From NCBI GenBank assembly GCA_026627065.1, contig JAPNUO010000004.1, forward strand, positions 189,495 to 253,494: a stretch of 64,000 nt of DNA, read 5' to 3'. The position numbers and the translations under genes were made by a program. The notes under the pieces are model-generated. The model worked only from the letters and a program-made list of their open reading frames with translations. It ran no database searches and was not told the DNA's origin. This DNA is from Bacillota bacterium (GTDB lineage Bacteria; Bacillota; Sulfobacillia; Sulfobacillales; Sulfobacillaceae). How positions within the stretch are numbered: the stretch's first letter is position 1; each line of letters starts with the position of its first letter. This document shows positions 36,531 through 46,429 of the stretch, piece after piece.

Positions 36531-38381
36531 ATGCCACGGCGCAAGCGTCGCCGATGGGGGATTTTGCCAGCACTGACAGCTGACACGGCGGAAGAGGCTT
36601 CCGGCGAGAAATCCCTAGGGGACGCCGAGACGGAAAGCGCCCCTCACGAGCCGGAGCCAAAAGTTTTTAAGGAGCTTTTAATCAATTACGGGCCGCACGA
36701 GAGTCGTTTGGCGATTCTGGAAGACGGGCAGTTGGTCGAGTTTTACATTACCCATGAGGATGAGGACCAGGCCGCGGGAAACATCTACAAAGGGCGGGTG
36801 GAGAATGTCCTGCCCGGCATGCGCGCCGCCTTCGTCAATTTGGGCTTAGAGAAGAATGCCTTCTTGTACGTGGACGATGCGCATGCCGAAGATCGGGATC
36901 GGAAAAAGTCCAAAGCGATTCAAGACGTGGTCAAGGTGGGCCAGGAGGTGGTCGTCCAGATTGCCAAGGAACCCATTGGCAACAAAGGAGCGCGGGTGAC
37001 CACCGACATCAGTCTGCCAGGTCGCTATCTGGTGTTGACGCCCTATTCGGAGACGGTCGGCGTCTCCCGCCGCATTGACAGCGAACGGGAGCGCACCCGT
37101 CTTCGGGAAATGGCCGAAAAACTGCGCCCCAAGGGGATGGGGCTCATCGTGCGCACCGTCGCCGAAGGAGCTTCCCAGCGCGCGCTGATGCGCGACTTAG
37201 CCTATCTTCGACGCGTGTGGTCCCGGGTGCGTCACAAGAGTCGGACCTCCAAGGCACCGCAAATGCTTCACCGCGAAGCGGGACTGATTGCGCGCAGTCT
37301 TCGCGACCACTTGGATGATCACGTGGATCGCCTCATCATTGACGATCCGCACGCCTACATGAAGGCGCGCGAATTGGCCCAAACGCTGTCGCCCGGTTTG
37401 AAAAACCGGATCGAGCTGTACCAGGGCCCGGTGCCGCTGTTTGAGGCCCGGGGCATTGAAGCGGAGTTGGACCGCGCCTTGAAGCGGCGTGTGTGGTTAA
37501 AGTGCGGGGGCTACTTGGTCATCGACGAGACCGAGGCGCTGACGGTGATCGACGTGAACACGGGAAAAAACGTGGGTACGACCGATTTATCGGACACCGT
37601 GCTGGCCACCAACAAAGAGGCGGCGGTGGAGATTGCCCGGCAGCTGAGGCTCCGGGACATCAGCGGCATTATCGTGATCGACTTTATTGACATGGAGAAC
37701 GAGGAAGATCAGGCGGAGGTCATCAGGACGTTTCAACGCGCCTTGCGCAGCGACCGGACGCGGGTGACCGTCCTCGGCCTGACGCGGTTGGGGCTCTTGG
37801 AGATGACGCGCAAGAAAGTGCGGGAATCCCTCTTGAACCAGATGACGCGGGTTTGCCCGGTCTGCGAGGGCCGAGGACACGTGTTGTCCGAAGATGTGGT
37901 GGCGCGCCGCGTCCGCTACCGCATCATGGAAAAGTTCCGGGAAACCGGAGCCGAAGCGGTCCTGGTGGAGACTCACCCTTTGGTGGCTGCGCATTTGATT
38001 GGGCCGGGCGGCAGCAATTTGCGCCAACTCGAGCATGACACCGGGCGGTCAGTATTTGTGCGGGGCGTCGACGTGTTGGACATGAATCACGTGGAGTTTG
38101 TGGCAGTGGGCGACCGGGCGACGGTGGAGCAATTGGCCCTGCCCGTGCATGATGGAGACCGCCTGGAGGTGGAAATCGAAGAGCGCCACGCGACCAACGC
38201 CAAAGATGGCATTGCCCGGCTGGCCGGGTACGTCATTGACATTGAAGACGGCGGGGCTCATGTGGGCGAGCGGGTGACGGTAGAAATTGTGCGGGCTCTG
38301 AGAACCTTTGCCACGGCGCGCATTGTCCGGGGCGCGGACGATTACGCCTCCCGTCCTTTGGTGGAACAGGAATCGTCTTAA
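36531..38381 (+). CDS. rng: Ribonuclease E/G family endoribonuclease
   Basis: RNase E/G enzymes cut single-stranded AU-rich RNA in mRNA decay and rRNA maturation. The 616-residue protein has an S1 domain (NIYKGRVENVLPGMRAAFVN), the catalytic DNase-I-like region with IDVNTGKNVGT and VIDFIDMEN (two metal-binding acids), and the zinc-link CPVCEGRG. It ends in a TRAM-like domain (VGERVTVEIVRALRTFATAR). ATG 36531 follows GGAAGGGG. A short Ser/Glu-rich N-terminal extension precedes the S1 domain. It lies between spoIVFB and rplU, a position typical of Clostridia. Confidence 0.93.
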   Translation: MPRRKRRRWGILPALTADTAEEASGEKSLGDAETESAPHEPEPKVFKELLINYGPHESRLAILEDGQLVEFYITHEDEDQAAGNIYKGRVENVLPGMRAAFVNLGLEKNAFLYVDDAHAEDRDRKKSKAIQDVVKVGQEVVVQIAKEPIGNKGARVTTDISLPGRYLVLTPYSETVGVSRRIDSERERTRLREMAEKLRPKGMGLIVRTVAEGASQRALMRDLAYLRRVWSRVRHKSRTSKAPQMLHREAGLIARSLRDHLDDHVDRLIIDDPHAYMKARELAQTLSPGLKNRIELYQGPVPLFEARGIEAELDRALKRRVWLKCGGYLVIDETEALTVIDVNTGKNVGTTDLSDTVLATNKEAAVEIARQLRLRDISGIIVIDFIDMENEEDQAEVIRTFQRALRSDRTRVTVLGLTRLGLLEMTRKKVRESLLNQMTRVCPVCEGRGHVLSEDVVARRVRYRIMEKFRETGAEAVLVETHPLVAAHLIGPGGSNLRQLEHDTGRSVFVRGVDVLDMNHVEFVAVGDRATVEQLALPVHDGDRLEVEIEERHATNAKDGIARLAGYVIDIEDGGAHVGERVTVEIVRALRTFATARIVRGADDYASRPLVEQESS

Positions 38382-38534
38382 ACGCGAAGGGAGCGGCGGC
38401 GCGGCGTCTCTGATTCCCCCAGGTCCCGGGGAGATTGGCGTCGCGCTCTCTCTGGGGCATCGTGGATTCTGAGGGAGGATCCCGCAGTTTTTTGTCGCGA
38501 GGCCGAGCGGCCGCTGGGGCTTGTTTCCTTGCGT

Positions 38535-38562
38535 TTGACAGCGTTTAGCGAACTATGATAAC
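38535..38562 (+). promoter_or_regulatory. Promoter for rplU-prp-rpmA
   Basis: TTGACA (38535-38540), 16 bases, then GATAAC (38557-38562), about 43 bases before the rplU start. The preceding gap from the rng stop (38384 on) is GC-rich with possible stem-loops and no gene. Confidence 0.6.
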
Positions 38563-38605
38563 ATGCATTGGATTTATGGTACCTTTGGATGAGGAGGACA
38601 TCGTG

Positions 38606-38923
38606 GTGTATGCGGTAATCGAGACCGGGGGTAAACAGTATCGGGTGGAACCTGGTCAGGTAATCGTCGTGGAAAAATTGCCGGGCGAGCCGGGTGAAGC
38701 GCTGACTTTTGAGCGGCTGCTCATGGTGCGGGGCGAGGAAGGGGAGGCTCAGGTCGGTTCCCCTTATGTCGGCGGCGCCAAGGTGCACGGGACGATTTTG
38801 TCCCAGGAGCGGGGCAAAAAGATTGTCGTCTTTAAGTACAAACCCAAAAGCAATTACCGTCGGCATCAGGGACATCGGCAATGGCAGACGCGCGTGCGCA
38901 TTGATCGCATTGACCTCGCGTGA
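38606..38923 (+). CDS. rplU: 50S ribosomal protein L21
   Basis: The 105-residue protein has YAVIETGGKQYRVEPGQVIV at its start and the conserved KIVVFKYKPKSNYRRHQGHR near its C-terminus, both L21 signatures. GAGGAGGA (38591-38598) fits GTG 38606 best; GTG 38603 is in frame just upstream. L21 binds 23S rRNA and is the first gene of the rplU-prp-rpmA ribosomal unit. Confidence 0.96.
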   Translation: MYAVIETGGKQYRVEPGQVIVVEKLPGEPGEALTFERLLMVRGEEGEAQVGSPYVGGAKVHGTILSQERGKKIVVFKYKPKSNYRRHQGHRQWQTRVRIDRIDLA

Positions 38924-39246
38924 TTGAGGTCACGGTGAGTCGGAGCGGCAAGGGAGAACCACTGAGGCTCACGGTGTCCGGCCATGCAGGGCGCGGGCCT
39001 TATGGGTCGGATGTGGTGTGCGCCGCTGCCAGTGCCTTGGTGGAAACGTTGCGGATTGGTTTTGAGCGCGTGTTGCGTCAGCCGTATCAGGGCGCGATAG
39101 AGGAGGGGGCGGCAGACCTCGCGTGGACGGTGCCTCTGTCTTCCGAGGCGCGCGCCGTGGTGGAGACGATATGTCAAGCCCTTCGCGACTTGGCCGCCAC
39201 GGAGCCTACGGCCGTTCGCTATCGCGAAATTTCCGAGCAAGGTTAG
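38920..39246 (+). CDS. prp: Ribosomal-processing cysteine protease Prp
   Basis: Prp removes the N-terminal extension of L27 in Firmicutes. The 108-residue protein has the catalytic His in [13 protein letters not shown] and the catalytic Cys in [10 protein letters not shown], with family-typical length. The GTG start overlaps the rplU stop (GTGA). It sits between rplU and rpmA, whose L27 product carries a matching cleavage site. Confidence 0.93.
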   Translation: MIEVTVSRSGKGEPLRLTVSGHAGRGPYGSDVVCAAASALVETLRIGFERVLRQPYQGAIEEGAADLAWTVPLSSEARAVVETICQALRDLAATEPTAVRYREISEQG

Positions 39247-39283
39247 AGGATGCCGGAGGGAAACGGACGAAGGAGGAGTTCTC

Positions 39284-39562
39284 ATGCGGTTACAGTTATT
39301 TGCGCATAAGAAAGGGGGCGGCAGCTCCCGCAACGGGCGCGACTCGAACGCCAAGCGTCTGGGAGTAAAGCGCCACGATGGGCAAGTGGTGACCGCCGGG
39401 TCGATCATTGTTCGCCAACGCGGGACGCATTTCCATCCTGGACAGAACGTCGGGATGGGCCGTGACTACACGCTTTATGCCAAAATTGACGGTCGCGTGC
39501 AATTTCGTCGGCGACCCGAGGATCGCCGCGAAGTTCACGTCGTACCGCTCGTGGAGGCATAG
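39284..39562 (+). CDS. rpmA: 50S ribosomal protein L27, with a cleavable N-terminal extension
   Basis: The 92-residue protein reads [20 protein letters not shown] at its start. The short extension ending in LF before AHKKG matches the Firmicute L27 precursor that Prp cuts between Phe and Ala; mature L27 then reaches the peptidyl-transferase centre. [23 protein letters not shown] core and [12 protein letters not shown] complete the L27 fold. GGAGGAG precedes the ATG. Confidence 0.97.
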   Translation: MRLQLFAHKKGGGSSRNGRDSNAKRLGVKRHDGQVVTAGSIIVRQRGTHFHPGQNVGMGRDYTLYAKIDGRVQFRRRPEDRREVHVVPLVEA

Positions 39563-39575
39563 TCGCTGAGGCGGT

Positions 39576-40196
39576 GTGAGATCGCTGATTGGACGCGGGG
39601 CGGCACTCTTAGCGCTGGGGGCGGTGGCTTACTGGCTTCACCGTCCCTGGCGCTATTTGGCGTTGATAGCCCTGGCCGTGTACTTGGTGGAGTGGGTCAA
39701 GCTGAAGCACCGCCAGGAGACGATCTACATCGTGCGCCAGCGCCGCCATCGGATGGCGAATCAACTGCAGGTGGTGATGGGGTGGTTGGAGTTGGGCGCG
39801 GCCGAGAAAGCGCGGGACATTTTGGACGGCGTGCTGACCCAGTCCATTCGCGAGACCCCGTGGTTCCATGGTCTGCCGACGCGCTGGACGTATCTCCTCT
39901 TGCAATGGGATGCCCGGGCGGAGGCGCGTGGGCTTCGCATCCGTTGGGACGGGCTCGAGACTCTGGTGCCCAGCTACCGGATGGCATGGATGCTTCACTG
40001 GCGATTAGCGCAAGCTATTGACCTCGCGGATTCCCCAATTCTGGTGCAGATTCGCGGCCAGCGGTTTCGCATCGCTCTTCGCAGCAAATCGCCGAAGGCG
40101 CCAAAGGGTTGGCTGCTAGGCGCTCAAGGGCTGGAGTTTAGTTGGCAGAGCGGCCGGCGACCGCGGATGCGGGGGCGGTCGTTCTTTTCGTCATAG
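39576..40196 (+). CDS. spo0B: Spo0B-like phosphotransferase, membrane-attached
   Basis: The 206-residue protein has two N-terminal membrane helices (about 8-20 and 26-41) followed by RRHRMANQLQVVMGWLELGA. That segment is the histidine-bearing helix of the Spo0B alpha-hairpin, with His58 as the probable phosphoacceptor. Spo0B passes phosphate from Spo0F to Spo0A. The C-terminal half has no recognisable ATP-binding G-boxes, as expected for Spo0B. Its place between rpmA and obg is exactly that of spo0B in Bacillus. The membrane helices are common in Clostridia-type homologues. Ribosome site is weak; GTG start. Confidence 0.75.
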   Translation: MRSLIGRGAALLALGAVAYWLHRPWRYLALIALAVYLVEWVKLKHRQETIYIVRQRRHRMANQLQVVMGWLELGAAEKARDILDGVLTQSIRETPWFHGLPTRWTYLLLQWDARAEARGLRIRWDGLETLVPSYRMAWMLHWRLAQAIDLADSPILVQIRGQRFRIALRSKSPKAPKGWLLGAQGLEFSWQSGRRPRMRGRSFFSS

Positions 40197-41498
<1,302 letters not shown>

Positions 41499-41545
41499 GA
41501 GAAAAAATAGAGGAATTATGAGGGCGCACGTCGAATTGGGCAGCA

Positions 41546-42172
41546 ATGGTTAAAGCACGTCGAGCCATCGGGCTAATGGGAGGCACGTTTAATCCAATCC
41601 ACTATGGTCACCTGGTTGCAGCGGAAGCGGCTCGGGATGCTTTTGACCTGGACCAGGTGATCTTTATTCCCTCCGGGCAGCCGCCCCATAAAGCCGGGTT
41701 GTTCGTAGCTGACCCCGAGCATCGCTATTTGATGACGTTTTTGGCCATTGTTTCAAATCAGCACTTTGAAATTTCGCGAGTGGAAATCGATCGGGAGGGG
41801 CCGTCCTATACCAGTGAGACGCTGGAGTACTTTCACCGCCTGGATCCCTCGGTGCTCTGGTACTTTATTACAGGAGCAGATGCCATCCTTGACATTGTCA
41901 CTTGGCATCAGCCGGACACCATTTTTCGTTATGCGGAGTTTATTGCGGCCAGCCGGCCCGGTTATTCCCTCAGCAAGATTGAAGCGCTGAAAAGCCATTT
42001 GGGAGCTGACCAATTGGCGCGTATTCACCCGCTGGAGGTGCCGGCCTTGGCCATTTCATCCAGTCAGATTCGCGAACGCCTCCAGCAGGGATTGTCGATA
42101 AAGTACTTGGTGCCTGAGGCAGTGGAGCATTATATTGCCAAAAATCGCGTCTATGAGGCGTTGAAGGCATGA
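41546..42172 (+). CDS. nadD: Nicotinate-nucleotide adenylyltransferase
   Basis: NadD adenylates nicotinate mononucleotide in NAD synthesis. The 208-residue protein has the nucleotidyltransferase motif GGTFNPIHYGHLVAAEAA (residues 12-29), FIPSGQPPHK, and the C-terminal ISSSQIRERLQQG-type SxTxxR motif. The ATG has only a weak ribosome site. It normally neighbours yqeK and rsfS; here an RNA-binding protein gene intervenes. Confidence 0.96.
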   Translation: MVKARRAIGLMGGTFNPIHYGHLVAAEAARDAFDLDQVIFIPSGQPPHKAGLFVADPEHRYLMTFLAIVSNQHFEISRVEIDREGPSYTSETLEYFHRLDPSVLWYFITGADAILDIVTWHQPDTIFRYAEFIAASRPGYSLSKIEALKSHLGADQLARIHPLEVPALAISSSQIRERLQQGLSIKYLVPEAVEHYIAKNRVYEALKA

Positions 42173-42321
42173 AGGACCTGCGAAATGTTCATACTGTGGT
42201 CAAGTCCAGTGGTTTCCCAGCATCTCGGAGCTTCCTTATCCGTACCGAGTGGATTAGAGTGCGAACCGGGTGCCTGGGTCCCTGGCCAGGTGCCTTGAGG
42301 AAGATACAGGGAGGAATTTGA

Positions 42322-42579
42322 GTGGCGAAAACATTGTACGTGGGCAATCTTCCGTGGTCCATGTCCGAAGAGGAGCTTGCCGAGGCATTTAGCCGGCATG
42401 CTCAAGTCATCAGCGCGCGCATCATTACCGATCGCGAAACGGGGCGCTCTCGCGGGTTTGGTTTTGTTGAGGTGGAAGACCAAGACGTGGAGCAGGCCGT
42501 GGAGGCCATGAACGGCACCCAGCTGGGCGGCCGGGACATTATTGTCAACGAAGCGCGGCCCCGGCAGAGCAAGTATTAG
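42322..42579 (+). CDS. Single-RRM RNA-binding protein
   Basis: The 85-residue protein is one RNA-recognition motif: RNP2 TLYVGNLPWSMSEEE and RNP1 GRSRGFGFVEV, followed by AMNGTQLGGRDIIVNEARPR. Such proteins are common in cyanobacteria and scattered in other bacteria, where some are cold- or stress-induced. GTG 42322 follows GGGAGGA. It has a 149-base leader with CCTGG/CCAGG pairing and a strong terminator of its own, so it is probably a separate transcript inserted between nadD and yqeK. Confidence 0.92.
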   Translation: MAKTLYVGNLPWSMSEEELAEAFSRHAQVISARIITDRETGRSRGFGFVEVEDQDVEQAVEAMNGTQLGGRDIIVNEARPRQSKY

Positions 42580-42607
42580 GCAGACCTGGGCACACTGGGC
42601 ATCACGC

Positions 42608-42637
42608 GTCCTCGGCTTCGGCCGAGGACCCTTTTTG
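42608..42637 (+). terminator. Strong terminator after the RRM gene
   Basis: GTCCTCGGC (42608-42616) pairs with GCCGAGGAC (42621-42629) around the stable TTCG tetraloop, followed by CCTTTTTG. Confidence 0.92.
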
Positions 42638-42705
42638 TTGCGCCCGGCGTCGTTTCCGGCTAAGATGACCACGAGATCACCAGGCGGCGAGAGGGGACAG
42701 AGCAC

Positions 42706-43257
42706 GTGGTCCTGGAAGAACGTTTTCGGCAATTGACAGCGCATCGCCAGGCCCACATCGAGCGCGTCATGGTCGTCATGGAAGCCTTGGCGGAGGCTCA
42801 CCAGCTGGACCGCCAAGAAGCCCGCCTCGCAGGGTGGGGGCATGATTTGGCGCGCGAATGGGCGCGCCCGCAACTGCTGGACGAGGCGCGTCGGCTCGGT
42901 TTGCGCTGGGGCCCCTGGGAGGAGCAGGAGCCGCTGCTGTTGCACGGCCCGGTAGCCGCCGCGTGGCTCCAGCGGGCTGGCGTGGGCACGCCTGAGGTCT
43001 GGGAGGCGATTCACTACCACACGACGGCGGGCCCGTCGCTGGGTAAGCTGGCCCGCGCTCTCTTTGTGGCTGACGGCGTGGAGCCCGGCCGGCAATACCC
43101 GGAGCGCGAAACCCTTTATCAGCAGGCCCTACGGGACCTCGACGCGGGATACTGCGCGGTGCTGGCGAGTACATTAAGATATCTGCAAACGCGGAACCTG
43201 GCGCCGCATCCCGACATGTTGGCAGCCTGGGCGCAGTGCCAGGCTCGCGATCCTTGA
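42706..43257 (+). CDS. yqeK: HD-domain hydrolase YqeK (Ap4A hydrolase type)
   Basis: YqeK-type proteins cleave diadenosine tetraphosphate symmetrically. The 183-residue protein shows the HD series: RQAHIERVMVV, AGWGHDLAREW, LLLHGPVAAAW, AIHYHTTAG and FVADGVEPGR. These give the H...HD...H...H...D metal ligands. GTG 42706 follows GAGGGG. The nadD-yqeK-rsfS order is conserved in Firmicutes, here with the RRM gene in between. Confidence 0.9.
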   Translation: MVLEERFRQLTAHRQAHIERVMVVMEALAEAHQLDRQEARLAGWGHDLAREWARPQLLDEARRLGLRWGPWEEQEPLLLHGPVAAAWLQRAGVGTPEVWEAIHYHTTAGPSLGKLARALFVADGVEPGRQYPERETLYQQALRDLDAGYCAVLASTLRYLQTRNLAPHPDMLAAWAQCQARDP

Positions 43258-43319
43258 GGGAGACGCGAAGGATCCGAGGCGCATCTGAGCGATGTGGGGA
43301 ACGAGAAAGGAGACCCGCG

Positions 43320-43709
43320 ACGAACGAGACATTGCAGCAGGCGCTGTTGGCGGCGCAAACAGCGGAGAGCAAAAAAGGCGAGAATGTCGTCGTCTTGGAT
43401 ATGCGACACGTTACGCTGGTGGCCGATTATTTCGTCATCATCTCGGCCTTGAACGTGATTCAAGTCGAGAGCATTGCCGACGCCATAGAGGATGCCTTAG
43501 GCCAAGCGGGTGTGCGGGCGCTTCGCCGCATTGGCGGTCCTCGGGCTCATTGGATTGTGCTCGACTATGGCGGCGTCGTGGTCCACGTCTTTACTGTCGA
43601 AGAGCGTGCCTACTACAACCTTGAGCGCCTGTGGGGCGATGCCCAGCTGATCGACCACAAGGCGTTGAGTTATGGCATCACCATGAGCGAACCGCGGCCC
43701 CACACGTAG
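43320..43709 (+). CDS. rsfS: Ribosomal silencing factor RsfS, probable ACG start
   Basis: RsfS binds L14 and blocks subunit joining under starvation. The core ENVVVLDMRHVTLVADYFVI, RIGGPRAHWIVLDYGGVVVH and YYNLERLWGDA is clear. The start is odd. AAGGAG (43307-43312) lies 7 bases before ACG 43320, and the next codons give NETLQQALLAAQ, like the MNE start of Bacillus RsfS. The nearest standard start is TTG 43332 (19 bases from AAGGAG); GTG 43236 lies inside yqeK with extra basic sequence unlike the family. From ACG the protein has 129 residues. The end overlaps the convergent SQR-like gene by 40 bases. Confidence 0.9.
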   Translation, partial: TNETLQQALLAAQTAESKKGENVVVLDMRHVTLVADYFVIISALNVIQVESIADAIEDALGQAGVRALRRIGGPRAHWIVLDYGGVVVHVFTVEERAYYNLERLWGDAQLIDHKALSYGITMSEPRPHT

Positions 43710-44848
43710 GCGCGGTTGAAGCACCGTTTGGCCCATTGCGCCAGCGGACCGACGTACACCTGGTCGCGGCCTTCGCCATAGAGGGTGGAGCTCAGGGCGA
43801 AAAAGCCTTGGCCGCGTCCGATATCGATGAGGCACAACACCTCCGGATGATACGGCGGGGGCAAGGCGCGGCCCGTAGCTTCGGCCCACCAATGATGGGC
43901 GGCCACGCGAGCCTGCACCATGGCACTATGGGCCAGTTTGGGGAGATGGGTGGTGACGTCGCCCACGGCGTAAATGCGGGGCCACTCAGGGTGCTGTAGG
44001 TAGCGGTTGACGGGCACCCACCCCGCACCGTCGTCCAGACGGCTCGCGCGGGCCAGCGAAGAACCTAAGTAAGGGGGGACCCAGACCATGGCCTTGGCGG
44101 GGAGATAGCCGGTGCTGAGCTGAAGTCCTCCCGGATCCACGCGCCGGTAGACCGCGTGGGTGACGACCCGAATGCGGCGGGCGCGCATAATGTCGGCTAA
44201 GCGCTGGCGGCCTTTCGGCCCCAGCGCCTCTCCGATCACGGGCGCGGGAGTGACCAACCAGATATCGGTTTTCTGCCGCACAGGCGGCGGTAGCGTCCCC
44301 TCGAAGAGCAGGCAGGCTTCGTAGAGCATAAATTCGTCGGCCGTGGCGAGCGGCACACCGTCTTGAAACCGGCCGTAGAGGGGGCCCACGGCAAAGACGA
44401 TAGCGCCGCCGGTCCATCCTCTCAGCGTTTGCGCGGTCGCTCGCGCCAGGTAATCTTCGCAGAGGCCTCCCCGCGCAACATCCAGCCCCTCAATGGCGTG
44501 CCAGCCCGGATCGGCTCCGGTGGCGAGAAACAAGACATCATAGGCGATGGGCCGGTGGCGCGCCAAATGGACCACCTGGCGCTGGGGATCGACGGCGACC
44601 GCGCGGTCTTCCAGAAATTCAAAGTGGGCGCGGCGCGCCGCTGCCGGCACGTCAATGCGCCAGTGCCTGACGAACGTCGGCGGGGCCGTCATGGCGTAGA
44701 CCAACGCGGGGCGATAGGTCATAAACGGCCACGAATCGACGATGACGCCGCTGACCTCCTGTGCTCGAGCCAATCGGCGGACCCAGTGCATCACCGTCAA
44801 CCCGGCAAAGCGCGCTCCCAGCACGACGATTCGCCAGCGTCGGCGCAT
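43670..44848 (-). CDS. FAD-dependent oxidoreductase, sulfide:quinone reductase-like
   Basis: The 392-residue protein has a Rossmann start RIVVLGARFAGLTV (third glycine replaced by Arg), FMTYRPALVYAM, the second FAD segment RIYAVGDVTTHLPKLAHSAM and a C-terminal GFFALSSTLYGEGRDQVYVG. The layout resembles archaeal-type sulfide:quinone oxidoreductases. Three cysteines lie at positions expected for that family: Cys130 (GGLCEDYL), Cys179 (YEACLLFEG) and Cys339 (EVLCLIDIG). The middle one sits in a locally different context, so NDH-2-like activity cannot be excluded. SQR passes electrons from sulfide to quinone at the membrane, plausible for a sulfur-oxidising host. It converges on rsfS. Confidence 0.7.
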   Translation of the reverse strand: MRRRWRIVVLGARFAGLTVMHWVRRLARAQEVSGVIVDSWPFMTYRPALVYAMTAPPTFVRHWRIDVPAAARRAHFEFLEDRAVAVDPQRQVVHLARHRPIAYDVLFLATGADPGWHAIEGLDVARGGLCEDYLARATAQTLRGWTGGAIVFAVGPLYGRFQDGVPLATADEFMLYEACLLFEGTLPPPVRQKTDIWLVTPAPVIGEALGPKGRQRLADIMRARRIRVVTHAVYRRVDPGGLQLSTGYLPAKAMVWVPPYLGSSLARASRLDDGAGWVPVNRYLQHPEWPRIYAVGDVTTHLPKLAHSAMVQARVAAHHWWAEATGRALPPPYHPEVLCLIDIGRGQGFFALSSTLYGEGRDQVYVGPLAQWAKRCFNRAYVWGRGSLMVMP

Positions 44849-44935
44849 ACCCTCACGCTCCTCCGAGTAGGATGTCCCGCGCGTTTAAAATCTTGCGGAA
44901 GGGAGAAACTACGCGTCTCTGGAAAGGGACGGGAG

Positions 44936-46429
44936 ATGGCGAACGTAAGCCAAGGTCTCATCAATCTGGCCTTGATGGCCGCAGCCGCGGCCGCGGTTCT
45001 GGGGATGTTGGTCTTTTGGGGGATTCCCGGGGTTAAGCGGCGCTTGGAAAGGCTGCTGGGGGAGTCGCCCCGGACCGGAATCACCGAACTCTTTTTCAGT
45101 CTCCAGGCCACCACGCTCCGGGAAATGATGTTGACATTGCAGCGGGCGACCACCGGCAAACCGGCTAACCATCCCATGGGGTCGCCGATGGCCACCCCCT
45201 GGCTTGACGAGTTCGGCTGGGATCCTGCCACACTTGACCCGCCGGCGCGCCCGCGCGGGAGTGCGGTGGCGCTGGCTGCGCGCTTAGGACCGCGCGCGCA
45301 CCGCCCGTTGAGGCTGGAATTTCCCGTGCTGATTGCCCCTATGGGCTATGGCATTGCCTTAAACTGGGCGACCAAGGTCGCGCTGGCCCAGGCCTCAGCC
45401 TTGACAGGCATTGCCACCAATTCGGGCGAAGGCCCGTTTCTCCCGGCGGAGCGGGCTTATGCCGCGCGCTGGGTTTTGCAGTTTGGCCGCGGGCCGTGGA
45501 ATCATCAAAGCGCGACCATTCGCCTGGCGGACATGGTGGAAATTCAGCTGGGCCAAGGCTCGGAAGCGGACACGGGCGTGCGGAAAAGCCCCCAACATTT
45601 ACCGCGCCGGATCCGGCAGGCGACGGATCATCCTGAGCGGACGTTTCGCATTCACGGCGGCATTCCGTTTTCGCTGCGCCGCGTGGTTGCCCGCATCCGG
45701 CGATTGAACCCGGAAGTGCCGGTGGGCGTGAAAATTCCGGCCAGCGATCATCTCGAGCACGACATTGCGCGCCTTCTCGGGCTCAAGATTGACGTCCTCA
45801 CGGTGGATGGCGCAGAAGCTGCGAGCTCTAGCAGTCCGGCGGTCATTAGCGATCATTTTGGGCTGGGGTGTCTTGAGGCGGTGGTGCGGGCCGATGTGTG
45901 GCTGAAGGCTCTGGGGCAACGGGAGCACGTGAGCCTGGTGGCGTCGGGGGGCGTGCGCGGGGCCGACGACATTGCCAAACTCTTGGCGTTAGGCGCCGAT
46001 GCGGTGGCGGTAGGATCCGCCTTGCTTATGGCGGCGAGCCACGGGCAGGTGCACCGCGTTGTGCCCAGATTCGGGCCGACGCGGCTGGTGCTGGCGTCTC
46101 CCCAGCTCTCGCCCCGCGACACCCTCGATGTGGATATGGCAGCGATTCATGCGGTGAATTGGCTGAAGGCCACCCAAGGCGAGCTGGGCCTGATTGCCCA
46201 AGCCGCAGGGGTGGCGGGGCTGGATGAGCTGGGGCCCCAGCACCTCATCCCTCGAACCGCCCGCGCCCGGGCGCTCCTGGCTTACGCCAAGCAGGGTGGG
46301 GCGGAGGAGGGATTTCGCGTGCTGGTGGAGGTATGGATTCGTCACTATGGGATTCTCAACCGGACGCTCACGCGCCTCCTGGACGCGGCCGGCCGGTTGT
46401 GGCAGCCCACGGCGCGCTTAAGACGGTGA
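44936..46429 (+). CDS. FMN-binding glutamate-synthase-family protein, membrane-anchored
   Basis: The 497-residue protein has an N-terminal membrane helix (about 10-29, LALMAAAAAAVLGMLVFWGI) and a glutamate-synthase alpha-domain-like FMN barrel: PVLIAPMGYGIALN, ATNSGEGPFLPAER, EIQLGQGSEADTG, VPVGVKIPASD and VASGGVRGADDIAKLLALGA. The amidotransferase domain and the clustered cysteines of the 3Fe-4S site of real glutamate synthase are missing, so it is one of the stand-alone FMN proteins of unknown substrate. GGAAAGGG supports ATG 44936; a 191-codon upstream extension would run antisense through the SQR-like gene and is rejected. It overlaps the yyaL-like gene by 12 bases. Confidence 0.8.
   Translation: MANVSQGLINLALMAAAAAAVLGMLVFWGIPGVKRRLERLLGESPRTGITELFFSLQATTLREMMLTLQRATTGKPANHPMGSPMATPWLDEFGWDPATLDPPARPRGSAVALAARLGPRAHRPLRLEFPVLIAPMGYGIALNWATKVALAQASALTGIATNSGEGPFLPAERAYAARWVLQFGRGPWNHQSATIRLADMVEIQLGQGSEADTGVRKSPQHLPRRIRQATDHPERTFRIHGGIPFSLRRVVARIRRLNPEVPVGVKIPASDHLEHDIARLLGLKIDVLTVDGAEAASSSSPAVISDHFGLGCLEAVVRADVWLKALGQREHVSLVASGGVRGADDIAKLLALGADAVAVGSALLMAASHGQVHRVVPRFGPTRLVLASPQLSPRDTLDVDMAAIHAVNWLKATQGELGLIAQAAGVAGLDELGPQHLIPRTARARALLAYAKQGGAEEGFRVLVEVWIRHYGILNRTLTRLLDAAGRLWQPTARLRR

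Noticed and set aside
44363..44935. In-frame 191-codon extension of the FMN protein
   Set aside because: It runs antisense through the SQR-like gene and lacks family similarity; a good ribosome site supports ATG 44936.
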